Assembly: GCA_029237695.1 (NCBI GenBank)
Contig: CM055265.1
Location: 82,392,447-82,456,446, forward strand
Length of the DNA stretch: 64,000 nt
Source: Conchocele bisecta
Taxonomy: Eukaryota; Mollusca; Bivalvia; Lucinida; Thyasiridae
Reading direction: 5' to 3'
The translations under genes and the position numbers were made by a program. The notes below the pieces were generated by a model. It did not search any database. It worked only from the letters and a program-made list of their open reading frames with translations, and had not been told where the DNA came from. Shown here piece by piece: positions 32,421 to 43,821 of the stretch; within the stretch, counting starts at the first letter, position 1, and every line of letters starts with the position of its first letter.

Positions 32421-32934
32421 ATATTACAAACACGGATAACCACAGTGCATGGGTTCTTTATTTTATTTTAAAATCATCAGTAACGGCGAGTCTTAAATAC
32501 GCTAAAGCCAGTCTATTTATAAACCGCTCTACAGCTATCGAGACCTTCACCTGCAACAATTACCACGCGCGTGTTATGAAAAATCAATACGTGGAGAAAT
32601 GTGTTGAAAGGCGACCAAACACACAGGCATTCGGCGTGTTTCGGCTTTCATCTGTATAACTATATCGGTGAAAGCCGAAACACGCCGAATGCCTGTGACC
32701 AAACACACAATGATGTTTGTTAACACGGATATGGCCCGGATATGTGTCATAAAATTGACATTACTTGGTGTCAACATCGTTACATTTACACGGTTGATAC
32801 GGAAACAGCAGCAAATAGGTAATTTTTCTCAGACCGATTTTTAAGACTAGTTTTCAAATCTCAATCGGTCGGAGATTTCAAAAATCGGTCCAGAACCGAT
32901 AAACTGAAAATTTTAGAAGCCCTGCAGTTACAAT
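32421..32934. repeat. Inverted repeat and shared piece of the 11296-12999 element
   Basis: 32625-32695 is a hairpin with arms acacaggcattcggcgtgtt, tcggctttca and inverse. 32710-32930 matches the interior of the element at 11840-12045 in opposite orientation (cggatatgtgtcataaaatt, agactagttttcaaatctca, ggtccagaaccg, agaagccctgcag). Confidence 0.7.
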
Positions 32935-33080
32935 GCTGAAAGAAATTTTGTGATCTGCTGTTTATTTTTATTTTCTATTTTCCCATCAAAAACATGTAAC
33001 AACACTTTAGAATCATTTCCAATGCTTAATCATGTTTTTGTATTGAGAAAGAAGACAAAATATGAAACAACAGCAGACGA
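32935..33080. repeat. Family M MITE, shortened
   Basis: gtgatctgctgtttattttt to aacaacagcagacgagagtt with part of the central hairpin lost. It ends about 20 bases below the exon 5 donor. Confidence 0.78.
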
Positions 33081-33101
33081 GAGTTAGGATATTGTACATA
33101 C

Positions 33102-33277
33102 AACATTCTGTTGCCCGCGACGACGTAGTCGATGATCAAGGTGAGGCCATTTCGGTTGATGAAGTCTGTCGCGAAGGTCACATCCCCGGCAAGTATCACA
33201 AGCTGTTTCAGGGAACTAATTTTCTCGTCCCGATTGCCTTCTTGCAGCTTTCTAATTATCGCTTCAGCTGCCTTCGC
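33102..33277 (-). CDS. ELMO: ELMO coding exon 5 (start of armadillo-like region)
   Basis: A 176-base exon. It reads AKAAEAIIRKLQEGNRDEKI, then SSLKQLVILAGDVTFATDFI, then NRNGLTLIIDYVVAGNRM. It matches the family block ...LKDLASLSRDVTFAQEFINLDGISLL. Acceptor ACTTGCAG; donor TGTT|GTATGT, phase 2. It joins exon 6 in frame as ...AGNRMF-SGDPLMYLL, without the extra residues I recall in vertebrate ELMO1. Confidence 0.95.
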
Positions 33278-33424
33278 CTGCAAGTATCAGGAAATGGGGT
33301 ACAGCTGCTCAATTGAGTTTTGACGCATTCCCATGAATATAGGGTCGGTGTGTCACTACAATTCATTGGAATTTACAGTCGTATAGCACCTTGCATTAAA
33401 CAAAATAGTATAGCTCGAGATGAG

Positions 33425-33882
33425 GCAGCTTGTACTGAATGATTGAATGATTGATTTATTTATTGGTTGATTGATTGGTTGAGTGAGTGATTGATTGATT
33501 GGTTGATTGATTGATGTATTGGTTGATTGGTTGAGTGAGTGATTGATTGATTGATGTATTGATTGATTGGTTGGTTGATTGGTTGGTTGGTTGGTTGGTT
33601 GATTGATTGATTGATGTATTGGTTGATTGGTTGAGTGAGTGAGTGAGTGAGTGAGTGAGTGAGTGATTGATTGATTGATTGCTTGATTGATTGATTGGTT
33701 GGTTGGTTGGTTGATTGATTGAGTGATTGATTGGTTGATTGATGTATTGGTTGATTTGTTGAGTGAGTGATTGATTGATTGATGTATTGATTGATTGATT
33801 GGGTGAGTGATTGGTTGGATGATTGGTTGATTGATTGATTGTTTGATTGGTTGATTGATTGGTTGATTGGTTGGTTGATTGG

Positions 33883-33915
<33 letters not shown>

Positions 33916-34015
33916 GTATTGATTGATGTGAAATGGTTTAATGTTGTTTTTAACTTACCAGAGAATAAACAAGTGAAACAGGTTTAATTATTGATTGATT
34001 GATTGATTGCTTGAT
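33425..34015 (+). repeat. TTGA/TTGG/GAGT microsatellite
   Basis: Long imperfect run of ttgattgattggttg and gagtgagtgagtgag with ttgatgtattg interruptions. A short spacer at 33930-33985 separates a final ttgattgattgattg block. Confidence 0.95.
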
Positions 34016-34278
34016 TCATTATGGTTCAACAGCAAGATCATACGAAACATGCCATGTGATTTTGTTCCTTCAGACATTTGTGTAATTTCTATAAATACGT
34101 TTACAAAATTTACAATAATTTTCATAAATAAAGTCAAAAGTTGAAAACATTTTCAGAGTGCATGCGGAATACTACTCTGAACATTTTGTCAACATTGATG
34201 CCATTTACGGAAAATATTGTAAACGTATCATATACTGCTGTGAATGCACCTGGGGGAGAACTGAACATTCAGCAATAA
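34016..34278. other. Dispersed repeat fragment
   Basis: gccatgtgattttgttcctt, ataaataaagtcaaaagttg and attttgtcaacattgatgcc resemble 480-630 and 14900-15080. No gene. Confidence 0.45.
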
Positions 34279-34560
34279 TTTCAGCACAAAAATATTTACA
34301 CAATTCCCTAACATTTGATTGGCCCGTAGCAAGTCTCTGTCCAAAATTTATATCCCAGTAAACTCCCACGCCGAACTACTTTCCGTGACCGTGAGGCGCA
34401 GTTAAAATCATTCTTAAGAAAACGGAAAATAAACACATTTTCTTGATGAATTTATTTCAAATGCTGGAATTATAAGGAATGAATGGCCTTCGTCCAGTAT
34501 TCCCGCGACTTTTCCAAGTTTATACCGCGATAAATTCCACAAAATTCATTCCTATAATAC
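34279..34560 (-). repeat. Family A composite, reverse, deleted foldback
   Basis: ataatttcagcacaaaaata at the left. The foldback arm is missing from gaatggcc to ttcgtccagt, so only about half the hairpin remains. Confidence 0.85.
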
Positions 34561-34574
34561 AATCAGTATGCACT

Positions 34575-35261
34575 GAACAGTCTCATCAGGATCTGTGCTG
34601 TTAGAGAATACTTTCTTATTTTCTTGAATAAATTCGCCTGTTTCTCCTAAGGTTTCCTGTCATTCACTTACCTGAGGAAAAGGTGAATAGGTGCAACATC
34701 CCAACAACAAATAGCTAAGGTCATACAGAGACAGGGTCTCAGTTTCAAGTCTCATCCGAAATACTAGTGGGATAGACATACAGCGAAACCTCTCTAAACT
34801 GGACACCCTGGGAGGTTCCCAGTGTGTCCGGCTTAGAGAGGTTTCACTGTAAATCAGGCATTTGATCATTCTGAGCCATAGTTGTGTGCTGTGCGATCAC
34901 GAACAGACATTATCACCTGAGATAAGACCAAGAACTTCTAAAAAATAAGATAACAGGTGTTTTATTGGTGTCCGGTTTAGAGCGGTTCCACTGTACTATG
35001 AAAATATTGTTATCAGGTAACCTGTCCTGTATTGACTGACTACGTACTGAATGATAACATATTGTTGTATCAGACATTGACCTGATACAAACATCCGCGT
35101 TACAACTAAGCAAAAACTGACGTTCCATTGGTCGGATGACGTCACGATACGTTACCGAAATCATGATGTCAATTTAATAGCGCAACATAAACAAGTCCGC
35201 GTTCTTCCATAGATAACTACATCATATGTGCTCATTTTCGAGCATAAAACGTTACCTGATA
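34575..35261. repeat. L-type end, SINE fragment and family V hairpins
   Basis: 34575-34610 cagtctcatcaggatctgtg. 34715-34780 is a SINE body fragment (gctaaggtcatacagagaca). 34775-34851 is a V hairpin (gcgaaacctctctaaactgg ... gcttagagaggtttcactgt). A half V lies at 34965-34997 (tggtgtccggtttagagcgg). 35000-35260 holds nothing recognised. Confidence 0.65.
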
Positions 35262-35405
35262 AAAAGAATACCAGGCTACTTTCATTTGATATCAAGTTTA
35301 TCAGGCTTGGCTCGGAAACGGTAGGAATTCCTCGGCAAGCCTCGGAATTCCTACGCGTTTCCTAGCCTTGCCTGATAAACTTGATATCAATAGATACTAG
35401 CCGGG
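35262..35405. repeat. tatcaagtttatcagg inverted-repeat MITE
   Basis: Arms ttgatatcaagtttatcagg, cttggctcggaaacg, taggaattcct and inverse. Copies or pieces occur at 3100 and 18060. Confidence 0.8.
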
Positions 35406-35469
35406 TACTCTCTATATTCAAGCCAAGAACGAGGACTGAACCCACAACCTTCCGTATTGAAGTCCAATA

Positions 35470-35834
35470 TAGGAATGAATGGCCTTTTTGTGGAATTTAT
35501 CGGGGTATAAACTTGGAAAAGTCGCGGGAATACTGGACGAAGACCGGAAGGCCTCGTCCAGTATTACCGCGACTTTTCCAAGTTTATATCCCCGATAAGT
35601 TCCTCAAAAATGCCATTAATTCCTTATAATTCCAGCATTTGAAATAAATTCATCAAATAAATGTGTTTATTTTGACAGACGGCAGCCATTTGTTTACATT
35701 GACAGCACTGACAGAGCACCTGTAGAAAGTAGTTCGGAGTGGGAGTTTACTGGGATATAAATTTTTTGACAGAGTCTTGCTACGGGCCAATCAAATGTTA
35801 GGGAATTGTGTAAATATTTTTGTGCTGGAATTAT
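35470..35834 (+). repeat. Family A composite element
   Basis: A full foldback with a gacgaagaccggaaggcctc tip, then the TIR part in which a piece is replaced by gacggcagccatttgtttac. Ends TGCTGGAATTAT, 42 bases from the exon 4 donor. Confidence 0.88.
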
Positions 35835-35876
35835 TGCTCTATACACTAGACTACCAATCCATCCTTACAAACTTAC

Positions 35877-35927
35877 CGGAGAATCAGTAAACTGTAGTAC
35901 ATTCCCGTTTTCTATGTCACACCGATT
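35877..35927 (-). CDS. ELMO: ELMO coding exon 4
   Basis: A 51-base exon, phase 0 to 0, reading NRCDIENGNVLQFTDSP. It matches NRNEIKNGTILRLTTSP at the end of the N-terminal Ras-binding/ubiquitin-like domain. Acceptor TGTTTCAG, donor CCG|GTAAGTT. Confidence 0.95.
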
Positions 35928-36511
35928 CTGAAACAGTCGATATATAAAGGATAAAGACATGTTAAGAGATTCGGTTGGTTGTAAATAGAAACTAAATGTA
36001 TTAGAAAACTGAAATTGTGGCTTTCACCCATCAAAATGGCCCGGATTATTAATAAAGTAAAATTGTTTAAAAATAAACATGAATAACGAGTAAACGCAAT
36101 ATTTCAATGAAAAAAGCTGAATGGCAGATTACCATAATAACCCTAAATATTCTGACACCAATTACTTTTAAAAATATATGGTTTCCCGACAACAGTGAGC
36201 ATGCCAATATTTAGGGTTATTATGGCAGTAGTGGTCTAATCACAATAACAATGTATTCGGATATAATTTGTTTTGGGAAACCCCTATTTAATAGGGGTTT
36301 CCCAAAGCAAATTGTGTCCGAATATATAGGGTTAATACGGTAGGCTAATTAGTTGAGGTTAGGCTTATAATAAATATACAGTAGATCCTTGCTAACAGTA
36401 AAACGTCACTGGCAGAAGACCACAACAAGTTATGCGTTCGGTCAAATCCCATGACTTAATATAAACACGTAATTGTAACGACTGTACCTACTGCAGAATA
36501 AATATTGTTTA
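35928..36511. repeat. Intron 3 end: palindromic taaccctaaatatt element
   Basis: 36140-36345 holds nested inverted words: ataataaccctaaatattct and atatttagggttattatggc, and a hairpin ttgggaaacccctatttaat / aggggtttcccaaagcaaat with cggatataat/attgtgtccg arms. The rest is unassigned. Confidence 0.6.
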
Positions 36512-36760
36512 ACCCTTTCACCCCTAAGTAACTGGAATGGATTTTGATACGTTGATTTTGCAACAAATCTAACTGTCACAAAGATATAGTCCATTTATGA
36601 AAAGGGGGTATTTTTGTTCTCAAAAATATGAAAATTACTTGCAGAAAGTGCAGATCCCGATGAGACGGCTCGTCATTGATGCCCATATTCCTGCAATCTA
36701 GTGGAACCTCTCTCAACCAGACACCCTGGGGACCTCCCAGGGTGTCCAGTTTATGTCCAC
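36512..36760. repeat. Family L left half, then family V hairpin
   Basis: ttaaccctttcacccctaag at 36510 and agtgcagatcccgatgagac at 36648; the right half is missing. 36698-36750 is agtggaacctctctcaacca with ggtgtccagttta. Confidence 0.75.
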
Positions 36761-37054
36761 TCTATGTGACGGTATACAAACCTTGGATTTTACACGCCAC
36801 TTTCCAAACACATTGCCTAAATTATGCACACTGTATTTCCATTTCCTCATCGTGCATATCAACCATAAAATATTTATTTATAAATCTATGCGACTCTGTT
36901 AACTTTAATTTTCCATTTTTTTCTCAACAAAAGCATAATTTTACAGCAAATGAAAAAATGACAGATGACATTATTTTGTTCCTGCCTTTTAAGTGTTAAC
37001 AGATTTCAATTATTATATTCTACATTCAATGAAGTGGAACAAGAAAACTTAAAA
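36761..37054. other. Intron 3 stretch without recognised feature
   Basis: Weak M-like words (ttttctcaacaaaagcataa) at 36920. Nothing else supported. Confidence 0.4.
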
Positions 37055-39530
37055 CAAGAGGGCCATGATGGCCCTAATTCGCTCACCTGACTCCATGAAC
37101 ACCAGAGGAGAATGTGACATTGAGTTCATGTGTTTTAAAAAAATTGTGCTATTTTTAGATGGCGGTCATCTTGGATTAAGCGATGACTCTCATTTTACAA
37201 AATCTGAAAATGCTTCACCCAGCATCGGCCATGTGGTTCCTGAGAAAAAGACGTTAAAAATCTTGAATAAATGGACCTTTTGGTGGCCATCATGGATGAC
37301 ATAATCATCCGATTCCGACAAATATTTCACCAGAGTGATCGCCTCATTGATACCTTCAATTTGATATATGACATGACCATATTCAGTCAAAAATAAAATT
37401 TGACCCCACGGGCCACGCCCATTTTTGACCCCGGGGTCACCATTTTAACAACTTTCAAAGAGAAATGTACATCGATCATTCCTACCAAGTTTCGTCGAAA
37501 TCCGGCTAGCGGTTCATGAGAAGATTTTTTAAGAATTTATGCTATTTTTAGACGGCGGCCATCTTGGATTAGCGATGACCTCCATTTTAACAAATCTGAA
37601 AAGGCTTCACCCATGGACCATAACTTTTAAGTTTGGCTACCATGGGCCAAGCGGTTCATGTGAAGAAGAATTTTGAAATCTCTAATAAAAGAACGACCTT
37701 TTGACATTTCGGCGGCCATCTTGGATGACATAACAATCCGATTTGGACAAAAAATGTACCAGAGTGATCGCCTCAATGATACCTTCGATTTGATATATAA
37801 CATGACCATATTCGGTCAAAAATCAAATTTGACCCCATGGGCCACGCCCATTTTTGACCCCGGGGTCACCATTTTAACAATTTTGAAAGAGCATTGTACA
37901 TCGATCATTCCTACCAAGTTTCGTCGAAATCCGGCTAGCGGTTCATGAGAAGAAGATTTTTTAAGAATTTATGCTATTTTTAGACGGTGGCCATCTTGGA
38001 TTAGCGATGACCTCCATTTTAACAAATCTGAAAAGGCTTCACACATGGACCATAACTTTTAAGTTTGGCTACCATGGGCCAAGCGGTTCATGTGAAGAAG
38101 AATTTTGAAATCTCTAATAAAAGAACGACCTTTTGACCTTTCGGCGGCCATCTTGGATGACATAACAATCCGATTTCGACAGAAAATGCACCAGAGTGAT
38201 CGCATCATTGATACCTTCAATTTGATATATGACATGACCATATTCGGTCAAAAATAAAATTTGACCCCAATTTGACCCCACAGCCACGCCCATTTTTGAC
38301 CCCGGGGTCACCATTTTAACAACTTTGAAAGAGCAATGTACATCGATCATTCCTACCAAGTTTCATCGAAATCCGGCAAGCGGTTCATGAGAAGAAGATT
38401 TTTTAAGAATTTATGCTATTTTTAGATGGCGGCCATATTGGATTAGCGATGACCTCCATTTTAACAAATCTGAAAAGGCTTCACCCATGGACCATAACTT
38501 TTAAGTTTGGCTACCATGGGCCAAGCGGTTCATGTGAAGAAGAATTTTGAAATCTCTAATAAAAGAACGACCTTTTGACCTTTCGGCGGCCATCTTGGAT
38601 GACATAACAATCCGATTTCGACAAAAAATGCACCAGAGTGATCGCCTCATTGATACCTTCAACTTGATATATGAAATGACCATATTCAGTCAAAAATAAA
38701 ATTTTACCCCAATTTGACCCCACGGGCCACGCCCATTTTTGACCCCGGGGTCACCATTTTAACAACTTTGAAAGAGCAATGTACATCGATCATTCCTACA
38801 AAGTTTCGTTGAAATCCAGCAAGCGGTTCATGAGAAGAAGATTTTTTAAGAATTTATGCTATTTTTAGACGGCGGCCATCTTGGATTAGCGATGACCTCC
38901 ATTTTCACAAATCTGAAAAGGCTTCACCCATGGACCATAACTTTTAAGTTTTGCTACCATGGGCCAAGCGGTTCATGTGAAGAAGAATTTTGAAATCTCT
39001 AATAAAAGAACGACCTTTTGACCTTTCGGCGGCCATCTTGGATGACATAACAATCCGATTTCGACAAAAAATGCACCAGAGTGATCGCCTCATTGATACC
39101 TTCAATTTGATATATGAAATGACCATATTCAGTCAAAAATAAAATTTGACCCCAATTTGACCCCACGGGCCACGCCCATTTTTGACCCCAGGGTCACCAT
39201 TTTAACAACTTTGAAAGAGCAATGTACATTGATCATTCCTACCAAGTTTTGTCGAAATCCGGTTGGCGGTTCTTGAGAAGAAGATTTTTTAAGAATTTGT
39301 GCTATTTTTAGACGGCGGCCATCTTGGATTACGTAATGACGTCATTTTAACAATTTTGTAATCCCCCTACCTAAGGACCATGACCATGAAGTTTGGTGAC
39401 TATAGACCCAATGGTTACCGAGGAGAAGACATTTGAAAATGTTCACGGACGACGACGGACGACGGACGACGACGACGGACACATTGCGGTAACAATAGCT
39501 CACATGAGCTTCGCTCAGGTGAGCTAAAAA
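37055..39530 (+). repeat. 440-base tandem array with gagggccatgatggccct head and GACGAC tail
   Basis: Starts aaacaagagggccatgatgg and cctaattcgctcacctg, and ends tagctcacatgagcttcgct, caggtgagctaaa, after a cggacgacgacggacgacgg tail. Between them are 5-6 units of about 396-445 bases containing ggcggccatcttggattagc, aagcggttcatgtgaagaag, accagagtgatcgcctcatt and ttgaccccggggtcaccatt. Recurrent 60-codon minus frames are products of the unit. Head, core array and tail resemble the non-autonomous 'core-repeat' elements known from bivalves; that assignment is an inference. Confidence 0.9.
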
Positions 39531-39712
39531 GACCTTGATGAATACTGGTATAGCAAATGTTCTATTATTAAAGAAATACATATATAAATGTATTGTATTA
39601 CGGAATAAAGATAACAGAATAGCTCCGATTTGAAGCGTAATGTTATCTTTATCTTCCTTATGAAAATTAACGTATAGCAGAGATTTATGTCAAATTGATT
39701 GTCAATGAATTT

Positions 39713-40208
39713 AAAGGTACATGCCCACTCAGTAGGCACAAAATGTTCTTTATATCAGACACATCATCTGAGACATTTTCTGGCAAAATAAACATTCATT
39801 CACTTATTGATTGGCATTATTATACATTTTATATCAGACTTAAATTTTCACACTGATATCAGGGGCGATAACCGTGTTTCCTTAAAATGTTAACGGATAT
39901 TACTATTTATTATCTGTATTTATTGTTTGATGTGCAATGATCATACTTTATAATCTGTTGAAAATATTATTTTTTCAGGTGACGCATTTAATTAGTGTAA
40001 ATAATTAAAAAGTATAATGCTCATTTGCATATGTAAATAGCCTGATACCACCACGAGTCACTATCAGTAAAATAAATATTACTAAATGATTATATCTGTA
40101 TAGCGGGCACTTGTAATTTTTAGAACTGGTGGAATAGTGACACAATTATACACTTATTTAATTTGTATAAAGAACATTTTGAGCCTACTGAGTGGGCATG
40201 TACCTTTA
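39713..40208. repeat. Family O MITE
   Basis: Ends AAGGTACATGCCCACTCAGT, aggcacaaaatgttctttat and the inverse at 40160-40208. The interior has tcaggggcgataaccgtgtt and gcatttaattagtgtaaata. Confidence 0.9.
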
Positions 40209-40229
40209 ACGCAATATTTAGATGGACAC

Positions 40230-40960
40230 CAGGGGGCTGTTTCAATAAACTTTGTACGACTACAATGTTTGTAAGTGCAAAATTATGATAGTCTGTAAAT
40301 TTCACATTAACAATGTTTTCTTGTAAACGATTATTGGATTTAAATTTATTGAGCATAGGCTGCAGCCTATGCTCAATAAATGAAAATCCATCAATTGGAA
40401 TTTCCAGACGATCCTAAATTTGCACTTACAAACATTTTAGTCGTACAAAGTTTAGTGAAACGGGCCCCTGTAGCCTACTTAACCAACATGGCAAAGTATA
40501 CTTATCTAGCAAAACATACTTTGAGGGAGATATTTTCAATTTAAGGAGAAATTTATTCATTTTTATTATACTGAACTTGTTACATTATCACAGCCATTTT
40601 GGCTGTGATAATGTAATAAATTCAGTATAATAATTCTGCATACTTTTAATCATCAAATATATGCAGTCATTAGTTCTATATGAAATAATGCATTTTGGGA
40701 AAATAAATGAAAACTCCTTCAAAGTATACTTAGCTAGATAAGTATACTTTGCAATTTTGATAAAATTGGCTACAGGAGGCCGTTTCACTAAACTTTGTAC
40801 GACTAAAATGTTTGTAAGTGCAACATTATGTAAATTTCACATTAGCAATGTTTTCTTGTAAACGATTATTGGATTTACATTTATTGAGCATAGGCTGTAT
40901 TAGATGTAAATCCATCAATTGAAATTTCCAGACAATCATAAATTTGCACTTACGAACATC
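40230..40960. repeat. Two family Q MITEs separated by a family C MITE
   Basis: 40233-40468 is Q (ctgtttcaataaactttgta ... agtttagtgaaacgggcccc). 40470-40776 is C (tgtagcctacttaaccaaca ... ttttgataaaattggctaca). 40778-40960 is a second Q that lacks its right end and stops about 17 bases from the exon 3 donor. Confidence 0.87.
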
Positions 40961-40977
40961 CACATATCGGGACATAC

Positions 40978-41053
40978 CTCTTCTGTGATATATCCTTGCC
41001 TGTTCTGTTCGGAAAACCTCACTGAGTAGTCTTCCGGGTCGGACAAGCTCCAT
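40978..41053 (-). CDS. ELMO: ELMO coding exon 3
   Basis: Completes the Lys codon and reads WSLSDPEDYSVRFSEQNRQG then YITEE, matching WSLANHEYFALQHADSSNFYITE of the N-terminal domain. Acceptor TTTTGTAG, donor GAAGAG|GTATGTC; enters in phase 2, leaves in phase 0. A family Q palindrome ends about 17 bases beyond the donor. Confidence 0.95.
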
Positions 41054-41099
41054 CTACAAAATGTCCAAATATTGTCACCCTCTGGAACCAAATATGAGA

Positions 41100-41580
41100 A
41101 ACAGAAAGAACGGCGGCATAGGGTGAACCAGGATAGCCGTCATTGACTGATTTGTCTTAGGCAGGTGAGCTAAAAATATATATTCCGAGACCAAAAAATG
41201 GGCACAACTGTGGATGGATCGGTGGGAAAGCGAAAATGTTTACGTTATGCACTCCTGTACCTGATGGTAGGGCTGTATACCGAATATGAAGAGAATCCGC
41301 CAAAAACTGCAGAAGTAGTTCGCCGGACAAGGAAAAAAAATAATTTCAGAGTCGAAAAATGGGCATAACTCTGGATGTATCCGTGGGACAGCGAAAATCT
41401 TTATGTTATGCACTCCTGCACTTGATGGTAGGGTTGTATACCAAATATGAAGAGAATCGGACAAAAACGGTAGAAGTTGTTCACCAGACAAGGAAAATTA
41501 TCTACAGACAGACACGGATGGATGGACGGACAGGGTAAACACTATATTCCACCGACAGCTATCGTTGCGGTGGTATAATG
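41100..41580 (+). repeat. 163-base two-unit repeat with ggatggacgg tail
   Basis: Two units share aaaaaatgggcacaactgtg, gttatgcactcctgtacctg and atatgaagagaatccgccaa. The tail acagacacggatggatggac and the end tatcgttgcggtggtataat resemble the ends of other tail-bearing elements here. Confidence 0.75.
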
Positions 41581-41884
41581 AGAAACAGGAATATGGCACC
41601 AAAGGATTGCATAGAGTAAACCAGGGTAGTTGCTGTAATTGTCACATATTTGTTTTAAATATAATATCATTTGTTGAACGATACTTCATTAAATCCATAT
41701 GAGCCCAAAGTTATGTTGGTTCATGGTATATAAAGTACATTGTATCCGCACAGTCTGATCAGGGTCTGCACAATAAAATGATTGACATGCATCTAGCAGA
41801 CAGAATAGCTATTTATGAGGCTTGCGGAATACAAGGCAAGATATGGAACTTGACAGGTCACTATAGGGTTAACTGTATTGTCAT

Positions 41885-42020
41885 TTTAAAATTTGCGGCG
41901 TATATCAGAAAATGATAGGTCGGAAAATCTGTTTAATGGCGACGCGCTAGCGGAGCCATTAAACATGTTTTCTGACCTATCATTTTCTGATAAATGCCGC
42001 AAATTTCAAAATTACAATGC
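41885..42020. repeat. Palindromic element
   Basis: Arms attttaaaatttgcggc, agaaaatgataggtcggaaa and tttaatgg with the inverse, around a gcgacgcgctagcggagcc tip. Confidence 0.8.
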
Positions 42021-42361
42021 GGTTAACGTATTTCTAATGCACTCCTTTACTACTGGCGTAGGAATACATATTTAAATTAATTTGCAACCGTTCATCAACA
42101 ACGATATACCTGTAATGTATGACCATCAGCCAATCAGATTGCGTGATATTTATAGAGTGCATTAGAAAATGCCATAATCACCTTGTATCGTTCAACATAT
42201 CATATTACTGCGGAAAGTTTGTATAATATTACAGTTTTTACAAATATGGACACACCATGAGAAACATGAATACACTGGTTGCATAGAGTAGACCAGGATA
42301 ATGAGACGCATCTCCAATGAGACGATTTTCATGAACTACCCAAGCATATGATTATTCTGAA
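42021..42361. other. Intron 2 stretch without recognised feature
   Basis: gaccatcagccaatcagatt and tgcattagaaaatgccataa are single-copy here. No gene. Confidence 0.4.
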
Positions 42362-42730
42362 ATAATTCCAGCACAAAAATATTTACACAATTCCCTAACA
42401 TTTGATTGGTCCGTACCAAGTCTCTGTCCAAAATTTATATCCCAGTAAACTCCTATGCCGAACTACTTTCCGTAACCGTCAGGCGAAGTTAAAATAATTC
42501 TTAAGAAAACGGAAAATAAACACATTTTCTTGATGAATTTATTTCAAATGCTGGAATTATAAGGAATGAATGGCCTTTTTGTTGAATTTATCGGGATATA
42601 AACTTGGATATAAACTTGGAAAAGTCGCGGGAATACTGGACGAGGCCTTCCGGCCTTCGTCCAGTATTCCCGCGACTTTTCCAAGTTTATACCCCGATAA
42701 ATTCCACAAAAAGGCCATTCATTCCTATAA
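42362..42730 (-). repeat. Family A composite, reverse
   Basis: ATAATTCCAGCACAAAAATA at the left. The foldback has a short duplication (ggatataaacttggatataa) and a gaggccttccggccttcg tip. Ends tcattcctataat. Confidence 0.9.
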
Positions 42731-43507
42731 TATTTACACTGTCCTTACATTCATAATGGAAATGCCCATCCAACGTATTGTGTTTATATCCCTGTACATT
42801 ACATTAGCCCCACGTGACGTCACGTGACCTTGTTGATTTGTTAAAGTTTGTTTGACGTCATTAAAATACATGACGTTCATCGTCATTGTCAATAACGTCA
42901 CGCTATTGACCGACAACGTTGCTGTTCCAGTAATTGCGACAAAATGACATAAAACAAGATTATTCTTAATTTTAACACCATTTGCATATTTACATTTAAG
43001 TAATAAATCTATGAGTTGTTGCGTTTACTGTCGTTTGTGGTATGTGTGTATATTCTATTTCATTTCCATCCAGCTGACAAAACGTTTTTGATAATTATTA
43101 CGACCAGCGTTTTTCCCAAGTCAGCCATATATATATGCGTTTAAAGTTGCATGACCAGTTAAAGCAGTGCAATTAAAACCATAATTAATCAATTAAACTT
43201 AATGTGATATCAAATCTCTTTTAACAGAAAAATTAATTAAAAGGTGTAGCAATAAGTAAACCGTCTGTTAATTACGAAAACAGCTTAGAATAAACTCTAG
43301 CTGCGATTTATAAAAACCCGGAAATTAAGAAAAGAGGCATTTCTGAAGCGATTTTGTTTGGATTTTATTTCGAGAAATTTGGCTAATTGTTATCTCGAAG
43401 TTCGGATATGTTGATATATTTTCATCAATCCATTCGACTTCTAGATAACGAGAATGACCTGTAGAAGGAAACTTACCATCACAAGCACAACAATTAAATT
43501 CTGAATC
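42731..43507. repeat. Unassigned stretch with one arm of a 330-base dispersed repeat
   Basis: 43090-43460 (agttgcatgaccagttaaag, cttaatgtgatatcaaatct, aggcatttctgaagcgattt, attgttatctcgaagttcgg) is matched in opposite orientation at 56000-56310. 42731-43089 has cacgtgacgtcacgtgacct words and no gene. Confidence 0.7.
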
Positions 43508-43806
43508 TGTAGCCTAGTATTTCACCAACATTGCTTATCTAGCAAAGTATATTTTGAGGGAGAAATTTTCAATTTAAGGATAAATTTATTAATTTTTATT
43601 ATACTGAATGTATTACATTAATTAATTATCACAGCCATGTGATAATGTAATAAATTCAGTATAATAATTCTGCATACTTTTAATCATCAAATATATGCAG
43701 TCGTTAGTTCTATATGACATAATGGATTTCGGGAAAAATAAATGATTACTCCCTCAAAGTAGACTTTGCTAGATAAGTATACTTTGCAATTTTGATGAAA
43801 CGGCTG
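43508..43806. repeat. Family C MITE
   Basis: gtagcctagtatttcaccaa to attttgatgaaacggc. The centre is altered (attacattaattaattatca). Confidence 0.87.
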
Positions 43807-43821
43807 CTGCTTATCATGTTT

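Noticed and set aside
37627..39126. Four minus-strand frames of 60 codons with SSKMAAERSKGRSFIRDFKI
   Set aside because: One per 440-base array unit; identical because the units are, not because of protein conservation.
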